A stretch of DNA of 64,000 bases from Bacteroidales bacterium (GCA_003249255.1 QKJP01000059.1:118417-182416); one strand, 5' to 3'; counted from the first letter of the stretch, positions 7,980 to 18,085 are shown. Notes: generated by a model from the letters alone, not told the origin. Translations and numbers: made by a program.

Positions 7980-9788
7980 CTATTTCAAACTATTAATACT
8001 TATCACCTTATCGTAAAGTTGATTGCTCATTGTTTCTAATTCAAATATGGAATCGGTCACTTCTTCTGATAATTTATTGGTAGAATCAATTTTACCGGAA
8101 GCCTCGGAAATTTTTTCCTGAATCTTGGTAAACAAACTTAAAATTTCTTTGGAATAAGGATCTAACTTACCTGCTTCAGTATTGGTTTCACCGGCTAATT
8201 TCCGTACTTCATTGGCCACTACTGAGAAACCTCTTCCGGACTCTCCTGCCCGCTTAGCCTCTATGCTGGCATTTAAGGCTAAGACATTGGTTTGCTGAGA
8301 GATGTTATTAATCTTTCCGGAAATGGTATTGATGTGATTAAGGATATCATAGTCCGATTCTATTTCGGCATTTAAAGATGAAAAAGATTTAAACTGCTCC
8401 TCGTAATTCCTTCCAAGTTCTAACACCTTTTGACTGATTTGACTATTTTGCTTATTGACCTCTTTCATGGTATAAGCCACTTCCTCAATCATCTCGGCCA
8501 ATTGGGTTTCCTTATAAAAATGGCAGTTATTTACTTGATTAAGTCCATTATAGATAGCCTTTGCCATATTTTTACAAGACCCATATCCACATGCAGAACA
8601 ATTGTATTCATCCGCTTCTGTATACTTTTTTAAGGATGCAAAAACAGTCTTTAATTCGACATCTGACAACTCCTTAATCACATTATCATTGGAACGATTC
8701 GTATATGTTCTGGAGTAAATATCAGATTTCCAAAACGCCTTGACTTTAGCATTTATTTGGGACTTCTTTTTGCGATTAATAAATGTTTTAGCCTTTAAGT
8801 TCAACTTTATATGTTCTGCTTTTCGCTTTTGATGGTAATATTCTTGCTCATCCAAAGACAATTGGCTGTTTTGCGCACCGGTGCCCATGTTACAACCATG
8901 CTCACAGTTTAAACAATCAACAATAACCGGAGCCATATCTTTTTTAATGTTCTCCTCAAGTTTATTTAAATAGGGATAGAGCAACTCGCCGCCTTCTATT
9001 TTTCGAGACAGGTTTTTGATACCCGGAGCTTCTCTTTCAGCAGTTTCCAACAATCCACCCGGAGCAGAAAATAAGATACCACGTTCGGCTGGTGGGTTTT
9101 CATAGTTTAATTCTTTAAACTTAGATAAATCAATACCATGTGTTTTAAGGTGACTATTAATGGAATCAAAGGTCACATTAAAAACATCTAAGCCAACTGC
9201 TTCAAACTCCTGTTTTTTAGCTACACAGGGAGAAATTACACAAATATGATGATTTTTATAATGGGGATAAAAATGCTTTATCATCTTTATCGTATGCATC
9301 ATTGGACTATCCACCGATGCTAAATGTTTGATTCAATTGGGTTGATAAATCTCAATGTAATTCACTACCACCGGACAGGGCTGGGCAATTAACGTTTTTT
9401 CTTTACCCTTTTTTACTTCATGCAGATAGGATTGAATCGTCAATTCTGCTCCAAAGCTCACATCAAAGAACGCTTCGATACCAATAGAGTTTAACCAACC
9501 ATTCAACTTTAGATAGTCCTTAGGAAAATAGGTGGCAATGGCTGGTGCAACAATCGCAACCGTTTTTTGATGCCGCTGATGGATTTTAAGTAAGTGGCCA
9601 AAATCATCCTGATACACACGAGCATTGTGCGTACACGTTTTAATACAATTACCACATCCAATACACAATTTATCATTGATTGTAACAGACTTACCACTGC
9701 CATTGTTACAAAATTTCACGGGACAAGATGAAATACATTTGTGGCAATTGCTGCATTTATCCTCAATTACATTAATTAGTTTAGCCAT
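7980..9788 (-). pseudogene. Sensory [FeFe]-hydrogenase-like protein fused to an MCP domain, split by an in-frame TGA
   Basis: Two consecutive ORFs (9788-9333 and 9314-7980) lie in the same frame and are separated only by a TGA at 9333-9335, so together they form one 602-codon gene. The N-terminus has two ferredoxin-type [4Fe-4S] motifs (CSNCHKCISSC, CIGCGNCIKTC). Next come hydrogenase H-cluster motifs in reduced form: AQPCPVVVN (L1), [10 protein letters not shown] (L2), [10 protein letters not shown] (L3). Then comes an extra Cys motif ([14 protein letters not shown] ... NNC). The C-terminus has a methyl-accepting signalling hairpin ([37 protein letters not shown]). This resembles group C/D sensory hydrogenases that relay hydrogen or redox state to a signalling output. 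The TGA replaces what should be a codon between QPN and [11 protein letters not shown]. Whether it is a true nonsense mutation or a base error cannot be told here. Confidence 0.8.
9333..9335 (-). other. In-frame TGA interrupting the hydrogenase-like gene
   Basis: On the minus strand the codons read CAA CCC AAT TGA ATC AAA CAT TTA, and homology to H-cluster proteins continues directly in the same frame ([15 protein letters not shown]). A single T-to-G change from TTA (Leu) would create it. There is no frameshift. The downstream ORF has a Met at 9314 but would lack the L1 cysteine and both ferredoxin clusters. Confidence 0.85.
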
Positions 9789-10027
9789 GCTGAGTTGATT
9801 TTTTCACCTCTTCACAAGTCATAGAAAAACATGTTATAAAACAGGGAATTTCTTTTGGTAGGTAACTTGACGGTTTACTCAAGAATTTAAAATAAAGTTT
9901 CAGTTACAAAACAATAATTTTTTCATAAAACCAAACCAAAAGCACAAAAACACTAATTATCAACACAATACCACTACAGTAAAAAAACTTTTCACTAATA
10001 TTAATGGGTTAAAAGAATCAAGCTATA

Positions 10028-10217
10028 TTTCTGGGGAATACTTTATATTAATACCGATAAATGCTAAAAGGTAATAAGGTTGTTTTGTTGTGAATTATAT
10101 TCTACTGAGGTGCCTTCGGCTAACTAAAAATAAGTTTATTAGAATCTTAGTAGTTATTAAATTGTAAAAATAGTAACCTTATTATTTTTACTCCACAAGT
10201 TTCAGAATTAATCCGGT
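10028..10217 (+). repeat. MITE-like repeat R1, copy A
   Basis: This copy is nearly identical over most of its length to 63587-63792 and is related in inverse orientation to 1578-1770. Each copy begins tttctggggaatactttata and ends near ctccacaagttt. Inside, taataaggtt (10072-10081) and aaccttatta (10175-10184) form terminal inverted repeats around a ~113-bp core carrying gaggtgccttcggctaac. It encodes no protein, which suggests a miniature, non-autonomous element or a structured intergenic RNA. Confidence 0.75.
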
Positions 10218-10273
10218 TAAAAGCGATTATTTAAAAGAATTTCTCTCCAAGGATTAGTGAGTTAAACACGCAC

Positions 10274-10306
10274 AAAAAAAGCCACTTACCGAAGTAAGCA
10301 GCCTTT
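10274..10306 (-). terminator. Strong intrinsic terminator with UUCG loop
   Basis: Read on the minus strand: AGGCTGCTTAC, a TTCG tetraloop, GTAAGTGGCTT, then a T-run of seven. The stem has about 11 pairs with a few G-U wobbles. It ends the pfl/OFA transcript. Confidence 0.8.
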
Positions 10307-10342
10307 CCTATTTAATTTTGGAGTGTTGTTTTGTTATCTGGC

Positions 10343-11656
10343 TTATGCTGCCATACTTAATTGCTCTTCAGCAACTTGTTTAGCGCGCATTTTCTTAGTG
10401 TTGATGATCAACAATACCGATGATAATAAACCTAAGAATAAGAATCCGATTAACCAGTAGATAGCTACCTGGTAAGATCCTGTAGTATCTTTTAAGTAAG
10501 AGATAATCTGTGGACCGGTAATACCGGCTAACGCCCATGCAGTAAGGATGTATCCATGGATAGCACCTAACTCTTTTGTACCAAATAAGTCACCAATAAA
10601 TGCAGGTACAGTAGAGAATCCACCACCATAACATGTTAAGATGATTAAGAATGTAGCCTGGAATGCAAGTTTCCCACCTTCTGACACTTCACCACCAAAG
10701 AAAGTTGTTAAGTAGAAGAATGCAGCAATCTGAATCACAAAGAATGAAATGTAAGTAGCAGGACGTCCAATGTAATCTGATAAAGTAGACCAACCTAAAC
10801 GGCCAAATGCGTTAAACATACTCATTAACATGACTAACACAGCAGCAGCATCAACAGAAAGCATCACCACTTCTTTACCCATAGAGTTTGCTACCGAAAT
10901 TAATGAAATACCACAAGTTACGTTAATGAAAAGAATCGCCCATAAGAAGTAAAAACGAGCTGTTTTTAAAGACTCATTAGCCGTGATGTTAGATAAATCT
11001 TTTTTCACTTTTTTACCTGATGCAGCAGCTTCTTCCGGGTTATATCCTTCTGGTAACCAATCTACCGGAGGTTTTGCTAAGTATTGAGAAGCTCCTACCA
11101 TAATTACACCATAAACAGGACCTAAAATCATTAAGATAGTCGCAATAGAGTTGATCCCAAATGCCGGGAATACACTCTTAATTAGGTAAATCTCTAAAGC
11201 AGCACCTAAACCAAATCCCATAATCGCTAAACCGGTAGCTAAACCACGACGATCAGGGAACCATTTTACCATGGTAGAAACAGGTGTTACATAACCCATA
11301 CCAAGACCCATACCACCAATCATACCATAAGTAGCGTATAATAAGTAAAGGTTTTCCATTTTTAAAGCAATACCACCAAGTAATGCACCTGCACCAAAAA
11401 AGATACCGGCAACTGTACCTGTAAAACGAGGTCCTTTTTTCTCTACTACTTTACCCATAAAAGCAGCCGAAATACCTAAGAAGAAGATGGCAATACTAAA
11501 TACAGTTGTAATTTGTTGTAGCGACCAACCGGTACTCACTTGTTTTTCTACCATCGAACCTAGTTTACTCCAGGCATAGATAGAACCAATAGACATGTGT
11601 ACACTTACACCCGCAAGTGCAATTAGCCATCTGTTTTTAATTTTCTGTGATGTCAT
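10343..11656 (-). CDS. OFA-family MFS transporter, probable formate/monocarboxylate carrier
   Basis: The protein has 437 residues with about 12 membrane segments. The N-terminus (RWLIALAGVSVHMSIGSIYA, then WSKLG) and the signature FFLGISAAFMGKVVEKKGPR are typical of the oxalate/formate antiporter (OFA) branch of the major facilitator superfamily. The central loop between the two six-helix halves is cytoplasmic and charged (EEAAASGKKVKKDLSN). It lies 40 bases downstream of the pflA-like gene on the same strand, so the context argues for export or antiport of the formate made by pyruvate formate-lyase (inference). The substrate could instead be another monocarboxylate, as many OFA members are uncharacterised. 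Confidence 0.87.
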   Translation of the reverse strand: MTSQKIKNRWLIALAGVSVHMSIGSIYAWSKLGSMVEKQVSTGWSLQQITTVFSIAIFFLGISAAFMGKVVEKKGPRFTGTVAGIFFGAGALLGGIALKMENLYLLYATYGMIGGMGLGMGYVTPVSTMVKWFPDRRGLATGLAIMGFGLGAALEIYLIKSVFPAFGINSIATILMILGPVYGVIMVGASQYLAKPPVDWLPEGYNPEEAAASGKKVKKDLSNITANESLKTARFYFLWAILFINVTCGISLISVANSMGKEVVMLSVDAAAVLVMLMSMFNAFGRLGWSTLSDYIGRPATYISFFVIQIAAFFYLTTFFGGEVSEGGKLAFQATFLIILTCYGGGFSTVPAFIGDLFGTKELGAIHGYILTAWALAGITGPQIISYLKDTTGSYQVAIYWLIGFLFLGLLSSVLLIINTKKMRAKQVAEEQLSMAA

Positions 11657-11696
11657 TATTGTTAATTAAAAAAGTAAATTGTTTGTTTGTCTGAAA

Positions 11697-12440
11697 TTAT
11701 TTGATCACAAGATTTTTAAAGGTCTTACTTAAATAAGCCTCAACCCTGTCTAAATTTTCTTGTGTATTTTCTTCCTGATCTTGTAATTCGTATTTCTCTC
11801 CCAGCATTTCCCACTTGTGCTCACCTAATTTATGAAATGGTAATATTTCTAATCGATCAAGATGTTTGTTATTACCAAAGGTTTGAGCTAACCACTCTAA
11901 AGATTCATCAGAATCTGTAATACCGGGTACCAATACGTAACGTAACCAATAAGGTTTACCAGATTGCTCCCGAAGTTCAATGTTTTCGATCACTTTTTTT
12001 AATCCACGAGCCTTAACTAATGCTTCAAAACCTTCTACTGTAGTGTGTTTAACATCAAACATTACTAAATCTGAAACTTCTGAAATTATTTTTTTCGCAG
12101 CCTCGGTGGTAACGGTACCGTTCGTATCAACATTGGTATTAATCCCCTCAGCATTTAAAGCTTTAAAAAATGGAATTAAAGCATCTGCCTGTAGTAATGG
12201 CTCTCCTCCCGAAACAGTTACACCACCAATATTTTTAAAATAGGGTTTCATGTTAACTGCACGCTTCACTAAATCATCTATTGGGGTTAACGTTCCTCCT
12301 TCTAAACTAATGGTGTCGGCATTCTGACAATATTTGCAACGAATGTTGCATCCTTGTAAAAACACTACCATACGAATACCTGGACCATCCTGTGTGCCAA
12401 ACGACTCAATGGAATGAACATTTAATGGCTTGCTCTCCAT
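11697..12440 (-). CDS. pflA: Pyruvate formate-lyase activating enzyme (radical SAM)
   Basis: The protein has 247 residues. The radical-SAM motif is CNIRCKYCQ near residues 31-38 (C-x3-C-x2-C), with upstream SIESFGTQDGPGIRMVVFLQ as in PFL activases. The TVSGGEPLLQ motif for S-adenosylmethionine binding follows. There is no extra ferredoxin-like cluster domain, so it is the short PflA type and not a glycyl-radical activase of the eight-iron class. It installs the glycyl radical on PflB. It lies directly downstream of pflB with a strong hairpin between the two genes, and upstream of the OFA carrier. Confidence 0.95.
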   Translation of the reverse strand: MESKPLNVHSIESFGTQDGPGIRMVVFLQGCNIRCKYCQNADTISLEGGTLTPIDDLVKRAVNMKPYFKNIGGVTVSGGEPLLQADALIPFFKALNAEGINTNVDTNGTVTTEAAKKIISEVSDLVMFDVKHTTVEGFEALVKARGLKKVIENIELREQSGKPYWLRYVLVPGITDSDESLEWLAQTFGNNKHLDRLEILPFHKLGEHKWEMLGEKYELQDQEENTQENLDRVEAYLSKTFKNLVIK

Positions 12441-12485
12441 GCTCTCCTTTCAATCTAATACTTTACGAACTATGCTTAAACCAAG

Positions 12486-12512
12486 AAAAGAGTTCCTGAT
12501 AGGAACTCTTTT
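12486..12512 (-). terminator. Hairpin between pflB and pflA, probable attenuator
   Basis: A perfect 12-bp stem (aaaagagttcct 12486-12497, aggaactctttt 12501-12512) has a 3-base loop and A/T tails on both sides. Because pflA and the carrier lie downstream in the same direction, it probably terminates part of the transcription and keeps pflB in excess, or stabilises the pflB mRNA end. Confidence 0.7.
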
Positions 12513-12531
12513 TAGTACAACTAAATGTTAA

Positions 12532-14757
12532 TTACATTTTATCGTGGAACGAACGAGTTAACACTTCCATTTGTTGTTCTTTAGAAAGACGAACAAAGTT
12601 TACAGCATAACCCGATACGCGGATTGTTAATTGTGGATACTCTTCTGGTCTTTCCATAGCGTCCATAAGAGTTTCACGGTTTAAAACGTTCACATTTAAG
12701 TGGTGTGCATTTTTACCGAAGTATCCGTCTAAGGCAAAAACTAAGTTATTCACACGCTCACCTTCGGTAGCACCCAAAGATTTAGGAACAATAGAGAATG
12801 TATTAGATACACCATCCTGAGAATCCTTATAGTTAATCTTAGATACCGAGTTTAATGATGCGATCGCACCATGAGTATCACGTCCGTGCATTGGGTTTGC
12901 ACCCGGAGCAAACGGAATACCTGCTGCACGACCATCAGGAGTAGCACCTGTTTTCTTACCGTAAGATACGTTAGAAGTAATGGTTAATACAGACATAGTT
13001 GCTTCTGCATCCTTGTATACTCTTAACTCTTTTAAGTCGTTGTTGAAGTGCTCAACTACGTCACGAGCGATAAAGTCTACGCGGTCGTCATCGTTACCGT
13101 ATTTAGGGAATTCACCTTCGATTTTAAAGTCAGTAGTTAAACCTTCTTCGTTACGTACCGGAGTTACTTTTGCATGCTTAATAGCAGATAAAGAATCAGC
13201 TACGATAGAAAGACCTGCAATACCGTAAGCGATGTTGATACGAGGATTCGTATCGATTAACGACATCTGAGCTTTTTCGTAGTAGTACTTATCGTGCATG
13301 TAGTGGATGATGTTCATCGACTCGTTGTACACGCGAGCTACTTGCTTCATAGCAATTTTGAAGTTTGCAACTACTGCATCGTAATCCAATACATCACCTT
13401 CTAAAGGTGCAATACCTTCTACCATTAATGTACCTGTGTTCTCGCAACGACCACCGTTAAGCGCCAATAATAAAGTCTTAGCTAAGTTAGTACGTGCACC
13501 AAAGAACTGAATGTGCTTACCTAATTCCTGGAATGATACACAACAAGCGATACCATAGTCATCAGAACAACGGTTCTCACGCATTAAGTCATCATTTTCG
13601 TACTGGATAGATGATGTATCGATAGATACTTTTGCACAGTAATCTTTAAATCCTTGAGGCAATTTATCAGACCAAAGAATGGTGATATTTGGCTCTGGTG
13701 AAGGCCCTAAGTTATATAAAGTCTGCAAGAAACGGAATGATGTCTGAGTTACTTTAGAACGACCGTCAGCTAACATACCACCAATCGACTCAGTTACCCA
13801 AGTTGGGTCACCGGCAAAGATTTGGTCGTAAGCTTCCATACGTAAGTGACGCACCATACGTAACTTCATTACGAATTGATCGATGTACTCTTGAGCAATT
13901 TCTTCTGTAATTACACCATTGTCGATATCACGTTTTAAGTAGATATCTAAGAAAGAAGATACCGAACCTAAAGACATTGCAGCACCATCTTGCTCTTTGA
14001 CAGCAGCTAAGTAAGCCATGTAAGTCCACTGAACAGCTTCACGACCGGTTTCTGCAGGACGAGACAGGTCTAAACCATATGCCGCACCCATTTTAATCAT
14101 TTCACCTAAAGCTCTGATTTGCTCTGCCACTTCTTCGCGCAAACGAATTGTATGGTCAGTCATAGGACCTGTAATTCCTTCTAAATCTGCTTTTTTACCT
14201 TCGATCAAACGGTTGATACCATATAATGCAACACGACGGTAGTCACCAATGATACGCCCACGTGCGTAATTATCAGGTAAACCGGTTAAGAAACCTAATG
14301 AACGGAATTTTCTGATCTCATCTGTATAAGCATCAAAAACACCGTCGTTGTGAGTTTTGCAGTATTTAGAGAAAGCTTCTGTAACAACCGGATCGATTTC
14401 TAAACCGTGCTCAGAAACTGCTTTTTGAACTACTTTGAAACCACCATAAGGTTTCATAGCTCTTTTTAATAATTTATCAGTCTGAAGACCAACGATAGTT
14501 TCGTTTTCCTGATCGATGTAGCCTGCACCGAAAGATGCAATCATAGATACTGTTTTTGTATCGATCTCACGAACACCGTTATTTTCTCTTTCTTCTTTTA
14601 ATGCTTCTTTACAAACATCCCAAAGCTTTTGAGTTTTTGCAGAAGGACCTACTAAGAATGAATCGTCTCCTTCATAAGGAGTAATATTCTTTAATACGAA
14701 GTCGCGTACGTTGATTTCTTGTTCCCAAACGCCGCTTTTGAAACCTTGACTTGACAT
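12532..14757 (-). CDS. pflB: Formate C-acetyltransferase (pyruvate formate-lyase)
   Basis: The protein has 741 residues, the normal length. The catalytic pair Cys-Cys is seen in [10 protein letters not shown] (~residues 404-405), and the glycyl radical site is RVSGYAVNF with Gly716, 25 residues from the end. It converts pyruvate and CoA to acetyl-CoA and formate without oxygen; the radical is destroyed by air. It is first in the order pflB-pflA-OFA carrier. The sequence upstream carries a good -7 box and an inverted repeat in activator position, consistent with anaerobic induction (see the promoter entry). Codon use is regular, suggesting high expression. Confidence 0.97.
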   Translation of the reverse strand: MSSQGFKSGVWEQEINVRDFVLKNITPYEGDDSFLVGPSAKTQKLWDVCKEALKEERENNGVREIDTKTVSMIASFGAGYIDQENETIVGLQTDKLLKRAMKPYGGFKVVQKAVSEHGLEIDPVVTEAFSKYCKTHNDGVFDAYTDEIRKFRSLGFLTGLPDNYARGRIIGDYRRVALYGINRLIEGKKADLEGITGPMTDHTIRLREEVAEQIRALGEMIKMGAAYGLDLSRPAETGREAVQWTYMAYLAAVKEQDGAAMSLGSVSSFLDIYLKRDIDNGVITEEIAQEYIDQFVMKLRMVRHLRMEAYDQIFAGDPTWVTESIGGMLADGRSKVTQTSFRFLQTLYNLGPSPEPNITILWSDKLPQGFKDYCAKVSIDTSSIQYENDDLMRENRCSDDYGIACCVSFQELGKHIQFFGARTNLAKTLLLALNGGRCENTGTLMVEGIAPLEGDVLDYDAVVANFKIAMKQVARVYNESMNIIHYMHDKYYYEKAQMSLIDTNPRINIAYGIAGLSIVADSLSAIKHAKVTPVRNEEGLTTDFKIEGEFPKYGNDDDRVDFIARDVVEHFNNDLKELRVYKDAEATMSVLTITSNVSYGKKTGATPDGRAAGIPFAPGANPMHGRDTHGAIASLNSVSKINYKDSQDGVSNTFSIVPKSLGATEGERVNNLVFALDGYFGKNAHHLNVNVLNRETLMDAMERPEEYPQLTIRVSGYAVNFVRLSKEQQMEVLTRSFHDKM

Positions 14758-14783
14758 ATTTGATGTTTAATTGTATTGTTTAG

Positions 14784-14833
14784 ATGACACAAAGATATAT
14801 ATTTTATCAAACGCACATTACTATTTAGGTAAT
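14784..14833 (-). promoter_or_regulatory. Putative pflB promoter with activator palindrome
   Basis: On the minus strand, TATCTTTG (14797-14790) fits the Bacteroidota -7 consensus TAnnTTTG and predicts a start near 14784. No TTG -33 box stands at the usual distance. Instead, an inverted repeat ATTAC-N7-GTAAT (14817-14833) is centred about 41 bases upstream of the predicted start, the class II activator position. The activator is not known; a Crp/Fnr family protein would fit. The leader to the ATG would be about 27 bases. Confidence 0.5.
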
Positions 14834-15000
14834 AAAATTCCCAAATTTAATAACGTTTTTTTTCTTTAATCACCTAAGCACCACCCCTTACAAGACCCAA
14901 CTCCATATAAAACAAGGGTAAACAAGGTATCGCAAATTAAGATACAAATATCCGTATTTACAAAACTTTTTTAGATATTTTTTTACCAAAGATGAATATT

Positions 15001-15018
15001 TAGGTAATTTACTACCTA
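15001..15018. promoter_or_regulatory. Palindrome TAGGTA-N6-TACCTA, possible distal operator
   Basis: This is a perfect 6-6-6 inverted repeat ~240 bases upstream of the pflB start. The half-site taggta is shared with the proximal palindrome (ctatttaggtaat at 14821-14833). It may be a second site for the same regulator; no other gene lies close enough on either side to own it. Confidence 0.3.
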
Positions 15019-15249
15019 TTTATTTTAAAAACCTGAAAATTTGAAGTCAAAAAGCAGGCAAAAAAAAATCAATATCAGGCTTAGTCTAGGTTAAAAATAT
15101 ACCTCTTAAAAAATTCGCAATCTGTCTCATTCAAATGTTGTAATTAAAAAACAACTTTTAATGGGCGGAAATAAACAATATAATCGTGTAAGGGATTTGA
15201 TAGAGATCCCAACATCTTCTCTATTTTTTTTAATTGAGGAAACACCTTT

Positions 15250-15440
15250 GAATGTCCGCAATTACACATAATGCGAAAATGCTTGACATAACGTTAAAAA
15301 CCATCAACACCGAGTCACAGATCTTCCCGATGCAAGCGGGAAAACAGAGTCTTAGATTATTTATAGAAAAAACTCTGCGTCTCGCTTTGAAATAATTATG
15401 AACAATAACAGCTATGCATTAAACTCTATTCATCATTCCA
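15250..15440. repeat. Dispersed repeat R2, copy 1
   Basis: The block starts gaatgtccgcaattacacat and continues aacgttaaaaaccatcaaca and gagtcacag. It corresponds to 60211-60281 (gaatgtccgcagttatacat, aacgtcaaaaactttcaaca, gagtcactgag). Each is followed by a decayed tail with ctctgcgtctcgc-like or ctttgtgcttttgtg-like strings. It is non-coding. Confidence 0.5.
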
Positions 15441-15522
15441 AATTCTTGCGTCCCCAATGAACCTAAAGAATCATTACAGCCAAACACTTGCGGATTTACT
15501 TTCTTCATGAATTCGGAGACAT

Positions 15523-15571
15523 AAAAAAAAAGCAGTAAAAAGTAGAAATCCTCTACTCTTTACTGCTTTTT
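15523..15571 (-). terminator. Intrinsic terminator of the Reg_prop gene
   Basis: A long stem is formed by aaaaagcagtaaa (15526-15538) with its complement ending at 15570 (tttactgcttttt), plus an inner gtaga/tctac pairing. On the minus strand it is followed by a T-run of eight or more. Confidence 0.75.
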
Positions 15572-15607
15572 CGTAATTACAAACCAATTTACTATTGTGA
15601 AAGGCTG

Positions 15608-18085
15608 TTATTCCTTTGTAATCTTTATTACTTGCTCATCAACTTCAAGTATGTAAATACCGGCATTAAGAGAATTAAGGTTTAACTTTTCACCATTAAA
15701 TATGCCTTGTTGAACAATTGTGCCGATCAGGTTATAGATAAAGTAAGAAGCGCCTCTTTCAACACCTTGAAGGTAAATTGTTCCTCCTGAAGGATTGGGG
15801 AAAATTTTAAATTCTGAAACTCTGTTCGTATTAATGTTTGTACATAAGTCATTAACCGTAATATAATCTTCTTTGGTAAGACTGTTGCTTCCATCAACAT
15901 TAGAAACAGTGAGTGATACAGTATAACTTCCCGGAGTTGAGTAAGTATATTGCGGATTCTGCTCTTTTGAATCTTCGATACCATCCCCGTTAAAATCCCA
16001 ACTCCAGCTTGTTGGTGTGTTGGTAGATGCATCGGTAAATTGAACAGCAAATGAGATATCTCCTTCTACATGATCGGCCGTAAAATTTGCCACCGGCACC
16101 ATTTTTTGACGGTATTGAGCGGTTATCGTTAAATCTGATTTTACATCTGAAAAATCGGTATCCCAATCGATAAAAACATATCCGTCGCGCGCAGGCGCCT
16201 GAGGTTCTAGTAATGTTTCGTCTTCATATATAACTTGTGAGCTGATCACCTCTCCATCATAATCAACAAAATCAATCTTGTATTTATTAAAATGGCAATG
16301 ACTAAGCCCATTGATTGTACCTAACCAACCGTCACCAATAGCATCAAATTCGATGGATTTCACCGTATACCCCGGAAGTCCGTGACTTTTAGAATAATTT
16401 TTCCACTTACCCTCATGATAAATTGAAAATCCACTACCGGAACCAAACCACAACCGTTTATCGTTATCATTTACAATATCATTTACCCAACCCAGAGGTA
16501 ATTCAGAAGAATAAGGATACTTAACAACATTTGGATAGGAATAACGTGAAAGACCAAATCCATGCAAATGCCCAAACCATTTGTCATTATTCGCATCTAC
16601 ACAGATAACCCTTGTAGATTGAACTTCATTTATCTCACTCCACATGACACCATTGAAAAAACAAGCATTACCTCCGTTCACTGCCACATAGGCACTTCCG
16701 GAAACGTCAAACTCAATATCGTAAACATCATTCGCTGTTAATCCATTATCCTCGGTATAATGAGTCCATTCTAAACCATTAAACACAAAAACGCCTTTAT
16801 AGGTTCCAAACCACGGATTTCCGGCTTTATCAAAAGAAATTGAACGAACACCGCTATTCTTTAATTCACCGGCATGAGTATCGATTATACGCCAAGCTCC
16901 ATTGGCAAACAAGGAAACGCCATTCTCAAGTGAACCAACCCACAATCTACCTCTAGAATCAATTTCTACAATTTCAAAACTATTTCCAGCCATTCCGTCT
17001 TCAGAATCGAAAAACTCCCAAGTGTTCCCATCAAACTTTACCAAACCGGCATTGGTTGCCAACCACTTATTATCATCTGCATCAACGGCAACATCATTGA
17101 TAACATTTGATGTAAGTCCGTTTGGAAGGTATGCCTTAAATGTAGAATTATCATATTCGATAACACCTGAATTAAATGTTCCAATCCATTTTGCACCGTT
17201 TTTATCAAGTGCTAATGCACGAAGCTGAGAGGAACGTAAGCCGTCTTTGATATCCATGTATTCCTTACCGGTTGAAGTTATTTTACATAAACCTTTATTA
17301 TTTAGTGCTAACCATATCGTCCCTTCATCATCGAGTGCAAGATCATTTACAATATCGTTGGTATAGTCACTCTTCCAGGTAGAACCATCTTTAACAGAAT
17401 AACCATTGTAGGTTCCAAACCATATTTTATTCCCCTTTTCTACGTGTATGCAATAGATATCTGCTGAAATTAAGCCATCTTGGTCTGTATAGCTTGTCCA
17501 AGTAGTACCGTCAAATTTAGAAACGCCTTTTTGATTATATGCCGACCCAAACCATACATTATCAGCTTCATCAACAACAACACAAGTAAGAAAATCGACA
17601 ACCAAACCATCAGTTTCGGTGTAGTTTGTCCAGTTTTCACCATCAAATTTATAGGCTCCACCTCCATAAGTAGATATCCAAATGTTATCGGCTGAATCGA
17701 AAGCAATTCCGGTTATAGATGAAACCAAGCCATTTAAGGGTAATTCATAAGTTGCCCAGTCACTTCCGTCATAGCTAAACAAACTATTATGGGATCCTAC
17801 CCAAATAGTTCCTTTACTGTCTTTTGCAATGCAATAAAAGGCATCACTTTTCAAACCGGTATGGGTTGAATACGTTTCCCAATTGGTACCGTCATAAACC
17901 GAAATCCCTTGTGATGTGGCAAACCATTTGCGACCTTCATCATCAATACAGACACCTCTTACTTCATCGTTGCACAGGGTTGTTGAAGTAGATAATGTAG
18001 AATAATTTTGAAAGATTTGTGCCTGAAGCAGGGCACAATTAAAGAACATAAAAGTACATACACAAAAGTGTAAAATTGTTTTCAT
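15608..18085 (-). CDS. Secreted Reg_prop beta-propeller/PKD protein with T9SS sorting domain
   Basis: The protein has 825 residues and a signal peptide ending LLQAQ. Residues ~40-590 hold about twelve repeats of the two-component-regulator propeller type, each with a core such as DDEGRKWFATSQGISVYDG or DSKGTIWVGSHNSLFSYDG. They are followed by a Listeria-Bacteroides (InlB-type) repeat (~615-665: DGYVFIDWDTDFSDV), a PKD domain (~668-750: SWSWDFNGDGIEDS, YTVSLTVSN) and a C-terminal T9SS sorting domain (EFKIFPNPSGG ... LNAGIYILEV). These propellers usually form the sensor half of hybrid histidine kinases; here there is no kinase, so it is a cell-surface or released propeller of unknown ligand. 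A decayed paralogue lies just upstream. Confidence 0.85.
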   Translation of the reverse strand: MKTILHFCVCTFMFFNCALLQAQIFQNYSTLSTSTTLCNDEVRGVCIDDEGRKWFATSQGISVYDGTNWETYSTHTGLKSDAFYCIAKDSKGTIWVGSHNSLFSYDGSDWATYELPLNGLVSSITGIAFDSADNIWISTYGGGAYKFDGENWTNYTETDGLVVDFLTCVVVDEADNVWFGSAYNQKGVSKFDGTTWTSYTDQDGLISADIYCIHVEKGNKIWFGTYNGYSVKDGSTWKSDYTNDIVNDLALDDEGTIWLALNNKGLCKITSTGKEYMDIKDGLRSSQLRALALDKNGAKWIGTFNSGVIEYDNSTFKAYLPNGLTSNVINDVAVDADDNKWLATNAGLVKFDGNTWEFFDSEDGMAGNSFEIVEIDSRGRLWVGSLENGVSLFANGAWRIIDTHAGELKNSGVRSISFDKAGNPWFGTYKGVFVFNGLEWTHYTEDNGLTANDVYDIEFDVSGSAYVAVNGGNACFFNGVMWSEINEVQSTRVICVDANNDKWFGHLHGFGLSRYSYPNVVKYPYSSELPLGWVNDIVNDNDKRLWFGSGSGFSIYHEGKWKNYSKSHGLPGYTVKSIEFDAIGDGWLGTINGLSHCHFNKYKIDFVDYDGEVISSQVIYEDETLLEPQAPARDGYVFIDWDTDFSDVKSDLTITAQYRQKMVPVANFTADHVEGDISFAVQFTDASTNTPTSWSWDFNGDGIEDSKEQNPQYTYSTPGSYTVSLTVSNVDGSNSLTKEDYITVNDLCTNINTNRVSEFKIFPNPSGGTIYLQGVERGASYFIYNLIGTIVQQGIFNGEKLNLNSLNAGIYILEVDEQVIKITKE

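Larger units (their letters stand above)
9789..10342. other. Intergenic region containing repeat R1
   Basis: This 554-bp gap lies between two minus-strand genes. 9789-10027 is AT-rich and presumably holds the transcript end or attenuated sequence and the promoter of the hydrogenase-like gene; no clear motif was found. 10028-10217 is the repeat described separately, and 10274-10306 is the terminator of the OFA transporter gene. Confidence 0.6.
14834..15607. other. Long intergenic region upstream of pflB
   Basis: This region holds an AT-rich upstream stretch with TAGGTA-N6-TACCTA (15001-15018), a repeat remnant (15250-15440) and the terminator of the next minus-strand gene. The piece 15174-15240 includes a short gggat/atccc hairpin near a T-run. 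No coding potential was found on either strand. Confidence 0.55.

Noticed and set aside
9333..9335. TGA as a selenocysteine codon
   Set aside because: The position lies between QPN and IKHL, outside the cluster-binding cysteines, and no selenocysteine-insertion stem follows directly. A Leu-to-stop change explains it better.
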